Of a DNA stretch of 33,156 bases, positions 1 through 7,576 are shown piece by piece. The notes beneath the pieces were generated by a model. It saw only the letters and a program-made list of their open reading frames with translations, was not told where the DNA came from and ran no database searches. Where the stretch lies: positions 1 through 33,156 of the forward strand of contig JAIYCG010000005.1 in NCBI GenBank assembly GCA_027488115.1, read 5' to 3'. The translations under genes were made by a program, and so were the position numbers. Position 1 is the first letter of the stretch. Each line of letters begins with the position of its first letter. This DNA comes from Comamonadaceae bacterium. Lineage in GTDB: Bacteria; Pseudomonadota; Gammaproteobacteria; Burkholderiales; Burkholderiaceae_C.

Positions 1-115
1 CGCGCAAACGGAGAGCAACTTCGCTGGCTACTCGTCCGAGGACCTTGTCGGTCGCGTCAATCACAAACCACTCGTGCGTCACGTCAGCGGGTTTTGCGCT
101 GAACGTTTTGGTCAT
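1..115 (-). CDS. rplM: 50S ribosomal protein L13, N-terminal part (cut by window edge)
   Basis: The minus strand from the ATG at 115 reads [20 protein letters not shown] and continues with [18 protein letters not shown], the characteristic start of ribosomal protein L13 in Burkholderiales. L13 is an early-assembling protein of the large ribosomal subunit. Only the first 38 residues lie in the window; the rest, and normally rpsI, would follow beyond position 1. The sequence just upstream of the ATG is A/G rich (AAAGAG) but is not a strong Shine-Dalgarno. Identification is from recognisable sequence, not a search. Confidence 0.93.
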   Translation of the reverse strand, partial: MTKTFSAKPADVTHEWFVIDATDKVLGRVASEVALRLR

Positions 116-298
116 GAGTTTTCTCTTTAAAAGAAGGTTTGTTGGATCCTTTTCCACGGTCGGTGTTCCTCTTCTGGGAACCTCTTAGGTGGGGTTGACT
201 TGAACGTTAACGTGAATCAACATGCATGCCCTCCGCCGCGGGATCACTAAAGCGCTGCGAAGCCCTCGATTCTAAACGAGAAAATTGTTGTTTTGCAA
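116..298 (-). promoter_or_regulatory. rplM promoter and long leader
   Basis: On the minus strand a -35-like TTGCAA (293-298) and a -10-like TAGAAT (269-274) are separated by 18 bp, predicting transcription from near 262 and a leader of about 147 nt before rplM. The leader holds short inverted repeats, for example GTTCC/GGAAC around 163-179 and an ACGTTAACGT palindrome near 206-215. Such length would fit a regulatory leader for a ribosomal protein operon, but no known leader motif was recognised. The rlmJ promoter must lie in the same 227-bp divergent gap; no convincing one was seen. Confidence 0.4.
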
Positions 299-342
299 GG
301 GTTTTTTGGGCTTTATAGGGGCTGAGGCGTTACCATCAGGGC

Positions 343-1251
343 ATGTTCAGTTACAGACACGCCTTCCACGCCGGCAACCATGCCGATGTCATCAAGCACC
401 TCACCTTGATTGCCACCTTGCAGCACCTGCAACAAAAAGAGGGCGGCATCACCATCATTGACACCCATGCCGGTGCGGGCCTGTACCGCTTGGACGGCGA
501 CTATTCTGAAACCGGCGGCGAAGCGCAAGACGGCATTTTCAAATTGCTCAGCGAATTGGACGCGGCCAGCGCCAAGAAAGACGCCAAGCCCATACCCGAA
601 GCGCTTCAAGCCTATTTGGACGTGATTGCCAGCTTCAACCCCAATGGCCAAGCCAAGTTTTATCCTGGCTCGCCCTTCATTCTTCACGCCATGTTGCGCA
701 AAGATGCGCGCGACAAATTGCGCCTGTTTGAACTGCATCCTACTGACAGCAAAGCTCTGGCTTCGAACGTGGCGCAGCTGGATGCAGGCCGCAGCATCAT
801 GATTGCCCGAGAAGACGGTTTTGAGTCACTCAAGAAAATGTTGCCCCCGCCGCCATCGGCCACAGGCTCAAAGCGCGCCATGGTGCTGATGGACCCCAGC
901 TACGAAATCAAAAGCGATTACGGCAAAGTGGCCGCTAACATACAAGACTGCTTGAAACGTTTTGCCACCGGCACTTATTTGGTTTGGTATCCCATCATTG
1001 CCCGCCCAGAGGCACACGATTTGCCCAAGCGCTTGCGCACTTTGAGCAACCAATCCCAAAAGCCTTGGCTCAACCTCACGCTGTCGATTGGTCGCAATAC
1101 CGATGGCAGTTCAGCCGGTTTGTCGGCCAGCGGCATGTTTGTGATCAACGCGCCCTTCACCTTGAAGGACAAACTGCGCGAGGCCATGGAAGTGGTGGGG
1201 CCTGCCTTGGCCAGGGGCACCGGTCACAGCTGGGCAGTTGAGCACAGTTGA
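343..1251 (+). CDS. rlmJ: 23S rRNA (adenine(2030)-N6)-methyltransferase RlmJ
   Basis: The 302-residue protein begins MFSYRHAFHAGNHADVIKH, the signature start of the RlmJ (YhiR) family, which methylates N6 of A2030 in 23S rRNA using S-adenosylmethionine. The SAM-binding motif DTHAGAGLY is at about residues 40-48 and the catalytic motif DPSYE at about 184-188, where the commoner form is DPPY. Length is close to the family norm of about 280-300 residues. It is divergent from rplM and looks monocistronic. A weak inverted repeat (TTGGTTA/TAACCAA, 1256-1296) lies just beyond its stop. Confidence 0.93.
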   Translation: MFSYRHAFHAGNHADVIKHLTLIATLQHLQQKEGGITIIDTHAGAGLYRLDGDYSETGGEAQDGIFKLLSELDAASAKKDAKPIPEALQAYLDVIASFNPNGQAKFYPGSPFILHAMLRKDARDKLRLFELHPTDSKALASNVAQLDAGRSIMIAREDGFESLKKMLPPPPSATGSKRAMVLMDPSYEIKSDYGKVAANIQDCLKRFATGTYLVWYPIIARPEAHDLPKRLRTLSNQSQKPWLNLTLSIGRNTDGSSAGLSASGMFVINAPFTLKDKLREAMEVVGPALARGTGHSWAVEHS

Positions 1252-1255
1252 TATT

Positions 1256-1296
1256 TTGGTTAGAAGATTAGTTTTTAAAGCTTAGAAATTAACCAA
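1256..1296. repeat. Inverted repeat between convergent genes
   Basis: Arms TTGGTTA (1256-1262) and TAACCAA (1290-1296) enclose an A/T-rich 27-nt interval containing a T5 run. The site sits between the convergent ends of rlmJ and the orphan phage-like gene, where a bidirectional terminator would be expected. The long loop makes this weak. Confidence 0.2.
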
Positions 1297-1302
1297 GTTA
1301 TC

Positions 1303-2028
1303 TTAGTCCCACAGGTTTTGGTAATAACGCCCAAATAGACAAAAACCATTTTGGATACGCAACTCTACCAAGCGCATGCCTGCGTAATCGCACTGATAAG
1401 TATGGTTAGGACCGTCCGCCCATCGGAAAAGCTTGGCCTGACTTTTAGGCACTTCATTTCCTGAACGGTCAATAGGAACAGAAATCTTATCGATTTCGCC
1501 AGAGCTGAACTTATCCTGCCAAGAAGGGTCAAGCTTGCATTCAAATGCAAATATCATTTCTGACAGAACCCAATCCCATCGCTTGAAATGATTGGCATCA
1601 ATGTCATATTCATTTTCTTTAGGGGGTGCCATGGTGCTCTTCAATTCTTCAGGTACATCTTCATCATCCACCATGGGAGCAGCTTGATTTGTTGACTTAA
1701 GTTGACGAAGCATAGGCAAGGTGATGATGGCAAGCGTGCAATCCATGTTCCAAGTATCCCAGCGATCGATTTTGACGAAATCAATTTTGGGACGGATCAA
1801 ATTCAAAATCTTTTGGACCGTTTTGCTGATGATCAATAATTTGTCATGCGTTAACTTTACCCATGGAGGACGATCAGTCCAAGTTGCATTAATTTCTGTC
1901 CCCTCGACGTCATGGCGCATTTCTTTGCTTCGACGGCATTGAGACCAATGGGTCCAAAAAAACACCTGGTCAATCAAAGTGTAGGGAGAAATCCAATGAT
2001 TTCGGTATTGGTTGATGTAAACCTTCAT
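1303..2028 (-). CDS. Orphan protein resembling a conserved hypothetical of tailed phages
   Basis: This 241-residue protein begins MKVYINQYRNHWISPYTLID, has a central block VKIDRWDTWNMDCTLAIITL followed by LPMLRQLKS, then DDEDVPEELKSTMAPPKENEYD and NHFKRWDWVLSEMIFAFE, and ends NGFCLFGRYYQNLWD. From memory, this order of motifs recurs in hypothetical proteins of large tailed phages from aquatic environments; the function is unknown. No signal peptide, membrane span or catalytic motif is evident. An AGGTGG Shine-Dalgarno lies about 6 nt before the ATG, so it looks expressible. No other phage gene is next to it, so it is an orphan acquisition or the remains of a prophage. Confidence 0.7.
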   Translation of the reverse strand: MKVYINQYRNHWISPYTLIDQVFFWTHWSQCRRSKEMRHDVEGTEINATWTDRPPWVKLTHDKLLIISKTVQKILNLIRPKIDFVKIDRWDTWNMDCTLAIITLPMLRQLKSTNQAAPMVDDEDVPEELKSTMAPPKENEYDIDANHFKRWDWVLSEMIFAFECKLDPSWQDKFSSGEIDKISVPIDRSGNEVPKSQAKLFRWADGPNHTYQCDYAGMRLVELRIQNGFCLFGRYYQNLWD

Positions 2029-2057
2029 TGCGACCCACCTCTAGATTTTTAATTTAT

Positions 2058-2075
2058 TGAATACTTAAATATTCA
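2058..2075. repeat. Short palindrome upstream of the phage-like gene
   Basis: TGAATA CTTAAA TATTCA, with 6-bp perfect arms, lies in a very A/T-rich stretch 30-47 bp upstream of the orphan phage-like gene's ATG. It could be part of an operator or promoter. A/T richness makes chance likely. Confidence 0.2.
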
Positions 2076-2115
2076 TTAAATGTAACCTAAGTACGCTGTT
2101 TGTGATTGCTTGGTT

Positions 2116-2469
2116 TCAGGCTGCTTGCAAATGCATGTCTATGTGCAAAGTCGCATAGGGGCAATGAATGCCTCCGCTTTGTGTTCGCTCAAGCAAACCT
2201 AATTGAGCCAAGATCACAATGTCATCGTGCACACGCTTAACGTCACGGTCGACAACACGCGCCAACTCTCGCACTGACATCTCACCTTTGCCCTGCGCTG
2301 CGCGAACAATGTCCCAACGCTTTTCTGACAACTGACCAAAGAATTGACCGGGTGTTTCAAAGTTAAGCACTTCGCCTTGGTAATTGTCTGCCTTGGCTGC
2401 AACACCAACTGCACGGATTGCTGCTATCCAGTCTGGCTGCAAAGTGATGGTCAGTTTTCTCTGAGTCAT
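2116..2469 (-). CDS. Antitoxin / HTH transcriptional regulator of a TumE-TumA-type pair
   Basis: A 117-residue protein whose C-terminal half (about residues 47-105) reads as a winged helix: LSEKRWDIVRAAQGKGEMSV, then RELARVVDRDVKRVHDDIVI, then LAQLGLLERTQSGGIHCPYA. This is the pattern of HVO_A0114/MarR-like antitoxin-regulators that accompany DUF6516 (TumE-family) toxins. Its ATG overlaps the toxin stop by 4 bp (ATGA), so the two are translationally coupled with the toxin first. The expected role is to neutralise the toxin and repress the shared promoter, probably by binding the palindromes at 2750-2798. Confidence 0.8.
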   Translation of the reverse strand: MTQRKLTITLQPDWIAAIRAVGVAAKADNYQGEVLNFETPGQFFGQLSEKRWDIVRAAQGKGEMSVRELARVVDRDVKRVHDDIVILAQLGLLERTQSGGIHCPYATLHIDMHLQAA

Positions 2470-2750
2470 GATGCTCTCCTCTTTTCTACGGCTGCAATGA
2501 AGTCTTCCAACAATTGGTCAACGCTGGTAAAGGTGTAGGGCAACTCTTTGCCATCCATGTGACAGTGATCGCCTTTGCCTCTTTCGTTGTCAAAGCCCAA
2601 AATGCGAACACCTTGGACAACATAAACCGCTCTGTACTTATAGCCATGCTCGCTGGGCGGCACAGGCTTGGGCACTTTCCAAATCACTACCTCCAAGATA
2701 GAGCCATCAGGGTTGATGTTCTTGATTGCGGTGATTCGATGGGCTGCCAT
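2466..2750 (-). CDS. TumE-family toxin (DUF6516)
   Basis: The protein carries the DUF6516 hallmarks PPSEHGYKYRAVYVVQG, then FDNERGKGDHCHMDGKELPY and FTSVDQLLEDF, where the GKGDHxH stretch is the likely functional centre. The family is annotated as the toxin of TumE-TumA modules; its target is not evident from sequence. The open frame extends to a TTG at 2774, but the ATG at 2750 is preferred (94 residues). A consensus promoter (TTGACA at 2782-2787, CATAAT at 2758-2763) places the transcription start almost on that ATG, so the message is probably leaderless. The upstream extension would run through the -10 box and operator. Confidence 0.78.
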   Translation of the reverse strand: MAAHRITAIKNINPDGSILEVVIWKVPKPVPPSEHGYKYRAVYVVQGVRILGFDNERGKGDHCHMDGKELPYTFTSVDQLLEDFIAAVEKRRAS

Positions 2751-2798
2751 GTTGGCGATTATGCCAACACCCAATAGATGTTGTCAATATTGCCAACA
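2750..2798 (-). promoter_or_regulatory. Autoregulated TA promoter with two 20-bp palindromic operators
   Basis: Two palindromes lie at 2750-2769 (TGTTGGCGATTATGCCAACA on the plus strand, 7-bp arms) and 2779-2798 (TGTTGTCAATATTGCCAACA, one mismatched pair). They share the outer TGTTG...CCAACA and are centred 29 bp apart. On the minus strand the -35 TTGACA lies inside the distal palindrome and the -10 CATAAT inside the proximal one, with an 18-bp spacer. Antitoxin bound at both sites would block RNA polymerase, the classic autoregulation design. The predicted start site coincides with the toxin ATG. Confidence 0.75.
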
Positions 2799-2859
2799 CT
2801 TAAAAAGTAACGCATTGAAATTACAAGTCCAGAGAAAACCCCTAGAGCTTTGAAGATTA

Positions 2860-2885
2860 ATTAACCGACCGATCGGTCGGGTAAT
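2860..2885. promoter_or_regulatory. Palindromic operator of the paa operon (PaaR-type)
   Basis: The core CCGACCGATCGGTCGG (2865-2880) is a perfect 16-bp palindrome; with flanking ATTA/TAAT the symmetry extends to 26 bp with one mismatched pair. A -10-like TATACT follows at 2889-2894, so a bound repressor would cover the -35 region. TetR-family PaaR repressors in Betaproteobacteria are known to control paa genes and respond to phenylacetyl-CoA; this site has that style. No regulator gene is adjacent, so the assignment to PaaR is inferred. Confidence 0.7.
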
Positions 2886-2930
2886 TGATATACTTCGCTT
2901 CAAACACGCTCAACCAGCGAGGAGAAGCCC

Positions 2931-3983
2931 ATGTACACGCAATCCTTCAATGTGCCGGACGCACCCGACACCCAAACCACTGCCGCTACTGCCGCACTCA
3001 AATCGGTGCCCAAAGCTTTGTCAGAAGCTGAACTGGCTTTGCAAGCGCAGTTCGATGCGCGCATTGATGCCGATGGCAAAGTGGAGCCTCGCGATTGGAT
3101 GCCAGATGCGTATCGCAAAACCTTGGTGCGCCAAATTAGCCAACACGCACACAGCGAAATTGTGGGCATGTTGCCCGAGGGCAATTGGATCAGCCGTGCG
3201 CCCAGCCTGAAGCGCAAAGCCATTTTGATTGCCAAGGTGCAAGACGAAGCAGGCCATGGTTTGTATTTGTACAGCGCAGCCGAAACACTCGGCACCAGCC
3301 GCGATCAAATGCTCGACGCATTGCACACTGGCAAAGCCAAGTACAGCTCGATCTTCAATTACCCCACGCTCAATTGGGCCGATGTGGGTGTGATTGGCTG
3401 GCTGGTCGATGGCGCTGCAATCATGAATCAAATTCCTTTGTGCCGTTGCTCCTACGGGCCTTATGCACGCGCCATGATTCGAGTTTGCAAAGAAGAAAGT
3501 TTCCATCAGCGCCAAGGCTACGAAGCTTTGCTCGTGATGATGCAAGGCACCGCCGAACAAAAGGCCATGGTGCAAGACGCGGTCAATCGTTGGTGGTGGA
3601 AATGCTTGGCCATGTTTGGACCGCCCGATGCCGACAGCCCTAACAGTGTGCAAGGCATGCGCTGGGGCATCAAGCGCATCAGCAACGATGACCTGCGCCA
3701 AAAGTTTGTGGACGCCACAGTACCGCAAGCCAAGATCTTGGGCGTCACATTGCCCGATCCCGATTTGAAGTGGAACGAAGAACGTCAACATCATGATTAC
3801 GGTCAAATTGATTGGGACGAATTCTGGGCTACCGTCAATGGCAACGGGCCTTGCAACAAAGAACGTTTGGGCGCACGTGTGAAGGCCTGGAACGATGGTC
3901 AATGGGTGCGTGATGCTGCTTTGGCGCACGCCAAAAAACAAGCTGATCAACAAGCGCAAAAGAATTTGAAGGAGGCCGCATGA
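2931..3983 (+). CDS. paaA: 1,2-phenylacetyl-CoA epoxidase, catalytic subunit A
   Basis: A 350-residue protein of the usual PaaA length. It is the catalytic subunit of the multicomponent oxygenase that converts phenylacetyl-CoA to its ring-1,2-epoxide, the committing step of aerobic hybrid phenylacetate breakdown. Diiron ligands are visible as DEAGH (E106, H109) and KEESFH (E189, H192). The start at 2931 has a GGAG ribosome site (2919-2923 region, cgaggagaag) upstream. It is the first gene of paaABCDE and overlaps paaB by 4 bp. The PaaR-like palindrome upstream suggests induction by phenylacetyl-CoA. Confidence 0.96.
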   Translation: MYTQSFNVPDAPDTQTTAATAALKSVPKALSEAELALQAQFDARIDADGKVEPRDWMPDAYRKTLVRQISQHAHSEIVGMLPEGNWISRAPSLKRKAILIAKVQDEAGHGLYLYSAAETLGTSRDQMLDALHTGKAKYSSIFNYPTLNWADVGVIGWLVDGAAIMNQIPLCRCSYGPYARAMIRVCKEESFHQRQGYEALLVMMQGTAEQKAMVQDAVNRWWWKCLAMFGPPDADSPNSVQGMRWGIKRISNDDLRQKFVDATVPQAKILGVTLPDPDLKWNEERQHHDYGQIDWDEFWATVNGNGPCNKERLGARVKAWNDGQWVRDAALAHAKKQADQQAQKNLKEAA

Positions 3984-4336
3984 GCGCCGATCAAACATCC
4001 TCAGCAAAACAAGCAAGCACCACAAGCACCGCTGCTAGTTCATCCGCCCCAGCACTCAAAGAATGGCCCTTGTGGGAAGTGTTCGTGCGCAGCAAGCAAG
4101 GCCTAGAGCACAAGCACTGCGGCAGTTTGCACGCCTCCGATTCGCAGCACGCATTGCAAATGGCACGCGATGTCTACACGCGTCGCCAAGAGGGCGTGAG
4201 TATTTGGGTTGTGCAATCTTCATCCATTGCAGCGAGCGAGCCCAACGACAAATCAGAATTCTTCGAACCTTCTAGCGACAAGGTTTATCGCCATCCCACC
4301 TTTTATGAAATTCCTTCTGAAGTGGGGCACATGTAA
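3980..4336 (+). CDS. paaB: 1,2-phenylacetyl-CoA epoxidase subunit B
   Basis: A 118-residue protein with the PaaB pattern [20 protein letters not shown], then [30 protein letters not shown] and a C-terminal [18 protein letters not shown]. PaaB is a small bridging subunit of the PaaABCE epoxidase complex. The first 25 residues are a Ser/Ala/Thr-rich tail that precedes the conserved domain. The ATG overlaps the paaA stop (ATGA at 3980-3983), and its own stop overlaps the paaC ATG by one base, so the three are translationally coupled. Confidence 0.93.
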   Translation: MSADQTSSAKQASTTSTAASSSAPALKEWPLWEVFVRSKQGLEHKHCGSLHASDSQHALQMARDVYTRRQEGVSIWVVQSSSIAASEPNDKSEFFEPSSDKVYRHPTFYEIPSEVGHM

Positions 4337-5142
4337 TGTCTGCCGCGCAAGCCACCATGACCCCTGGTCTGCCCGTTGATTACATTTTGCACTTGGCAGA
4401 CAACGCTTTGGTGCTGGGCCAACGCAATGCCGAATGGTCTGGCCATGGTCCCATTCTGGAAGAAGACATTGCAATGTCCAACAACAGCTTGGACTTGGTG
4501 GGCCAAGCGCGCTTGTTGTACCAACAAGCTGCCGCACAAATTGGCAATGGGGCCACAGAAGACACGCTGGCTTTTTTCCGCGACGTGCCTGACTTTAAAA
4601 ATTACACACTGCTGGAGTTGCCTAACCACCCGCCGCTTGCGGGCACTTCAGCCAGTGATCGCGACTTTGCCACCACCTTGGTTCGCAACTTTTTGTACAG
4701 CGCACTGATGGTGTTGGTGTGGGACAAACTGCAACATTCACCGCATGAAAATTTGGCAGCCATAGCGGCCAAGTCACTCAAAGAAGTGCGTTACCACTTG
4801 CGTCATTCGCGCGATTGGTTGTTGCGCATGGGCGATGGCACCGCAGAATCGCATGCACGTGCACAAGCCGCGGTGAATCACCTCATGCCTTATACGCAAG
4901 AGTTTTGGTCGCCAAGCACTTACGAGTCAGAAGCTGCACGCATCACAGGTTTGGACATGGCCAGTTTGCAAACTGACTGGAATCAAATTGTGAACGACGC
5001 ATTGTTAGAAGCAACTTTGAAGCGTCCAGCAGAGGGTGGCTTTGTGCCGACTGGCAAACACAGTGTTCACTCAGAACATTTGGGTTTCATGTTGGCTGAG
5101 ATGCAAAGCTTGGCGCGTGCACACCCCAACGCCACTTGGTAA
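4336..5142 (+). CDS. paaC: 1,2-phenylacetyl-CoA epoxidase subunit C
   Basis: A 268-residue protein with the ferritin-like PaaC pattern: YILHLADNALVLGQRNAEWS, GHGPILEEDIAMSNNSLDLV, KEVRYHLRHSRDWLLRMGDG and C-terminal HSEHLGFMLAEMQSLARAHP. PaaC is the structural partner of PaaA in the heterodimeric core; it has the fold but not the active diiron centre. Its start codon shares one base with the paaB stop, and paaD follows after 14 bp. Confidence 0.94.
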   Translation: MSAAQATMTPGLPVDYILHLADNALVLGQRNAEWSGHGPILEEDIAMSNNSLDLVGQARLLYQQAAAQIGNGATEDTLAFFRDVPDFKNYTLLELPNHPPLAGTSASDRDFATTLVRNFLYSALMVLVWDKLQHSPHENLAAIAAKSLKEVRYHLRHSRDWLLRMGDGTAESHARAQAAVNHLMPYTQEFWSPSTYESEAARITGLDMASLQTDWNQIVNDALLEATLKRPAEGGFVPTGKHSVHSEHLGFMLAEMQSLARAHPNATW

Positions 5143-5156
5143 TTTAAAAGCTCACC

Positions 5157-5753
5157 ATGACATTGGCAACGCCCATCACTTCAAAGACCAACACGCCATC
5201 ACACAGCGTTGTTGAACAAGCGTGGGCTTTGCTAGAGTCATTGACTGATCCAGAAATTCCAGTGGTCACCTTGCGTGAGTTGGGCATTTTGCGCGATGTG
5301 CGCATGACCAAAATCAATGAAGACAGTGAGCAATTGGAAGTGGTCATCACACCCACCTACAGCGGTTGCCCCGCCATGGGCCAAATTGAAGACGATGTGC
5401 GCAACTTGCTGAAGGACCACGGCTTGCAAGGCCGCGTGGTCACGCAACTGGCCCCCGCTTGGACCACCGACTGGATGACACCAGAAGCCAAAGACAAACT
5501 GCGCGCTTATGGCATTGCACCCCCGCACAGCGGTGCCGACCAAGATTGCTTAACGCAAGGCAACACAAGCATCGTGCAATTTGCCGCACGCAGCACCAAC
5601 AATCCAGGCCGCCACGAATTGCTCGCCGTACCCTGCCCACAATGCAATTCAGACAACACTACCGAAACATCCCACTTCGGCTCTACCGCCTGCAAAGCGC
5701 TTTACCGCTGCCTCGATTGCATGGAGCCATTTGATTACTTCAAACCTTATTGA
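5157..5753 (+). CDS. paaD: Phenylacetate degradation protein PaaD (iron-sulfur assembly factor)
   Basis: The 198-residue protein has an N-terminal MIP18/DUF59 domain (about residues 20-105; TDPEIPVVTLRELGILRDVR, TYSGCPAMGQIEDDV) and a C-terminal Cys-rich tail with CPQCNSDN and CKALYRCLDCMEPFDYFKPY. PaaD is needed for maturation of the Fe-S centre of the epoxidase reductase PaaE. The C-terminal four-cysteine arrangement is typical of PaaD and absent from generic MIP18 proteins. It follows paaC by 14 bp. Confidence 0.93.
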   Translation: MTLATPITSKTNTPSHSVVEQAWALLESLTDPEIPVVTLRELGILRDVRMTKINEDSEQLEVVITPTYSGCPAMGQIEDDVRNLLKDHGLQGRVVTQLAPAWTTDWMTPEAKDKLRAYGIAPPHSGADQDCLTQGNTSIVQFAARSTNNPGRHELLAVPCPQCNSDNTTETSHFGSTACKALYRCLDCMEPFDYFKPY

Positions 5754-5804
5754 AGTAGCGTTGCAAACTGCAAAGAACAACGCACCAACTGAAAATTTCG
5801 CACC

Positions 5805-6905
5805 ATGACCGCCTTCAAATTTCACGACCTTCAAGTTGCCAACATCACCCCCGAAGCGGCAGGTGCAGTGGCCATCACGTTGCAAGTGCCCACTGAATTG
5901 CAAAGCGGTTTCAATTTCAAAGCAGGTCAGTTTTTAACACTTCGCGCCACAATTGATGGCAACGATGTACGCCGCAGTTATTCCATCAGCTCTTCAGAAA
6001 ATTCATTCAAACAAAACGGCACTTTAGAAGTCGGCATTCGCCCAGTACAGGGCGGCGTATTTTCTAACTGGGCTTCGACACAACTCAAAGTTGGCGACAT
6101 CATGCGCGTCATGCCCGCCGATGGCCGCTTCACCGTTCAACGGCCACGCGCCATTCACCGTGTAGGCTTTGCAGCAGGCTCAGGCATCACGCCCATCCTG
6201 TCTATTTTGGCCACCACCTTAGAGCAGCAAACCGAATCCAAATTCACCTTGGTCTATGGCAACCGCCGCATGGACAGCGTGATGTTCAACGAGTCGCTGC
6301 AAGACCTTAAAGATCGTTATCCCAACAGACTCACACTGATCCATGTGCTCTCTCGTCAAGCGCAAGAAGTGCCCATGCTAGAAGGCCGCATTGACGAGGC
6401 CAAGGTCAAAGAAATTGTGAACAGTCTCTTGCCTGCGGCCAGCATGGACGAGGTCTTCATTTGCGGCCCCGAAGCCATGATTGAAGCCACAGAAAAGGCC
6501 TTGCTTGAAGTGGGCGTGCCTGCGCGCAACATTCGCACCGAGCGATTCACCTCGCCCACACTAGAAGCATTGCCCGCCGATGCACGCAAACAAGTGGTGC
6601 TGGGTCACCCAGCAGAATCGAAAGGCGATGTTGCGCTTACCGTGGTGCTGGACGGCAAAAAGCATCAAATGCAAATGTCGTCTACCGACAAAATCTTAGA
6701 TGTGGCCTTGGCTGCGGGCCTCGATCTGCCCTACTCTTGCAAAGGCGGCGTGTGCTGTACCTGCCGCGCCAAAGTCATGCAAGGCAGTGTGGTCATGGAA
6801 AAGAACTTCACCTTAGAAAAGTGGGAAGCCGAGCAAGGCTTTGTACTCAGCTGCCAAGCCAAGCCCACCAGCAAAGAGGTGGTGATGAGTTTTGATGAAC
6901 GGTAA
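5805..6905 (+). CDS. paaE: 1,2-phenylacetyl-CoA epoxidase reductase subunit E
   Basis: A 366-residue NAD(P)H-dependent reductase. It has a FAD-binding domain (RRSYSIS at about 56-62), a nucleotide-binding domain (GSGITP at about 125-130; CGPEAMIE near 220) and a C-terminal plant-type [2Fe-2S] ferredoxin domain with C312, C317, C320 and C350. It passes electrons to the PaaA diiron centre. It is last in the operon, 51 bp after paaD, with no strong Shine-Dalgarno. The genes for CoA ligase, ring opening and beta-oxidation (paaK, paaG, paaZ and others) are not in this window. Confidence 0.96.
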   Translation: MTAFKFHDLQVANITPEAAGAVAITLQVPTELQSGFNFKAGQFLTLRATIDGNDVRRSYSISSSENSFKQNGTLEVGIRPVQGGVFSNWASTQLKVGDIMRVMPADGRFTVQRPRAIHRVGFAAGSGITPILSILATTLEQQTESKFTLVYGNRRMDSVMFNESLQDLKDRYPNRLTLIHVLSRQAQEVPMLEGRIDEAKVKEIVNSLLPAASMDEVFICGPEAMIEATEKALLEVGVPARNIRTERFTSPTLEALPADARKQVVLGHPAESKGDVALTVVLDGKKHQMQMSSTDKILDVALAAGLDLPYSCKGGVCCTCRAKVMQGSVVMEKNFTLEKWEAEQGFVLSCQAKPTSKEVVMSFDER

Positions 6906-7051
6906 AAACGTCGTGAATTTAGGAATTAAGTCGCGCAAACATTTGAAAGCTGCCCCTCACTCCTAGAGCTCGTTCTATCTGCAAGCAAATGCAAGTACTT
7001 TTCACATCTTTTCATATTCAATGGAAGTCTGACTAATCGCTGCAAGGACAC

Positions 7052-7294
7052 ATGATGGTGAGAATAATTCGCAAAACAATTGATGTCCATAAAAAACAGT
7101 CCATATCAAGCGAGTATGTCAATCTACCCTTACTGGATGCTACTACTGATGCAGATATCGAAAAACACATAGCAAAGGACGATGCTGCTGCACTATTTGA
7201 CGCAGTTCAATTTGCTAAAAGCAACAAAATCGATTTGGCCAGCAAGGCTGTGAATTGGCATAATATGCCAATACCCTTACACAAGGACGCACCC
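7052..7294 (+). other. In-frame upstream extension of parD (possible uORF or older antitoxin remnant)
   Basis: The parD reading frame stays open for 81 codons before the conserved domain, starting at an ATG (7052) with its own AAGGA site 5 nt upstream. The encoded segment contains RKTIDVHKK and LLDATTDADIEKHIAKDDAA, which loosely recalls the linker of BrnA-like antitoxins; this is only an impression. It contains the palindromic parD promoter. It may be a genuine N-terminal extension, a small protein made by a fused longer product, or a chance open frame. Confidence 0.35.
7235..7272 (+). promoter_or_regulatory. parDE promoter and palindromic operator
   Basis: ATTGGCATAATATGCCAAT (7254-7272) is a perfect 19-bp odd-length palindrome. 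It contains a -10-like CATAAT (7259-7264), and a -35-like TTGGCC lies at 7235-7240 with an 18-bp spacer. Transcription would start about 7271, just ahead of the AAGGA ribosome site (7283-7287) of parD. This is what is expected for ParD autorepression by a ribbon-helix-helix dimer. Confidence 0.65.
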
Positions 7295-7576
7295 ATGCCA
7301 ACTCGAAATGTCGTACTCACAGACCAACAAGCATTGATGATTGAGGAGTTGGTGACTAGCGGTCGCTACCAAAACGCAAGTGAGGTTTTGCGAGAAGGGC
7401 TTAGGATGCTAGATCAACGCGAAAAAGAAGATGCCTTAAAACTGAAAGCACTTCAAGCAGCTGTGCAATTAGGACTAGATGACATCAAAGCAGGCAGATT
7501 TAAAGAGTTTGACTCAAAGGCTTCTTTGCGAAAGCATCTCAAGTCAGTCCTCTCCAAAGTAACAACAGTTACATGA
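7295..7576 (+). CDS. parD: ParD-family antitoxin
   Basis: From the ATG at 7295 the 93-residue product begins MPTRNVVLTDQQALMIEELV and continues SGRYQNASEVLREGLRML, the standard ParD ribbon-helix-helix domain that binds DNA as a dimer. The C-terminal half is charged and helical, as expected for the toxin-wrapping tail. This start is chosen because it begins exactly at the conserved family start, has AAGGA 7 nt upstream and follows a palindromic promoter. An in-frame start at 7052 would give 174 residues. Its stop overlaps the parE ATG by 4 bp. Confidence 0.88.
   Translation: MPTRNVVLTDQQALMIEELVTSGRYQNASEVLREGLRMLDQREKEDALKLKALQAAVQLGLDDIKAGRFKEFDSKASLRKHLKSVLSKVTTVT

Noticed and set aside
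3021..4025. 334-codon open frame on the minus strand
   Set aside because: It is antisense to paaA and shows no recognisable domain; paaA is certain.
6906..7051. Terminator after paaE
   Set aside because: No GC-rich stem followed by a T run could be found in this gap by eye.
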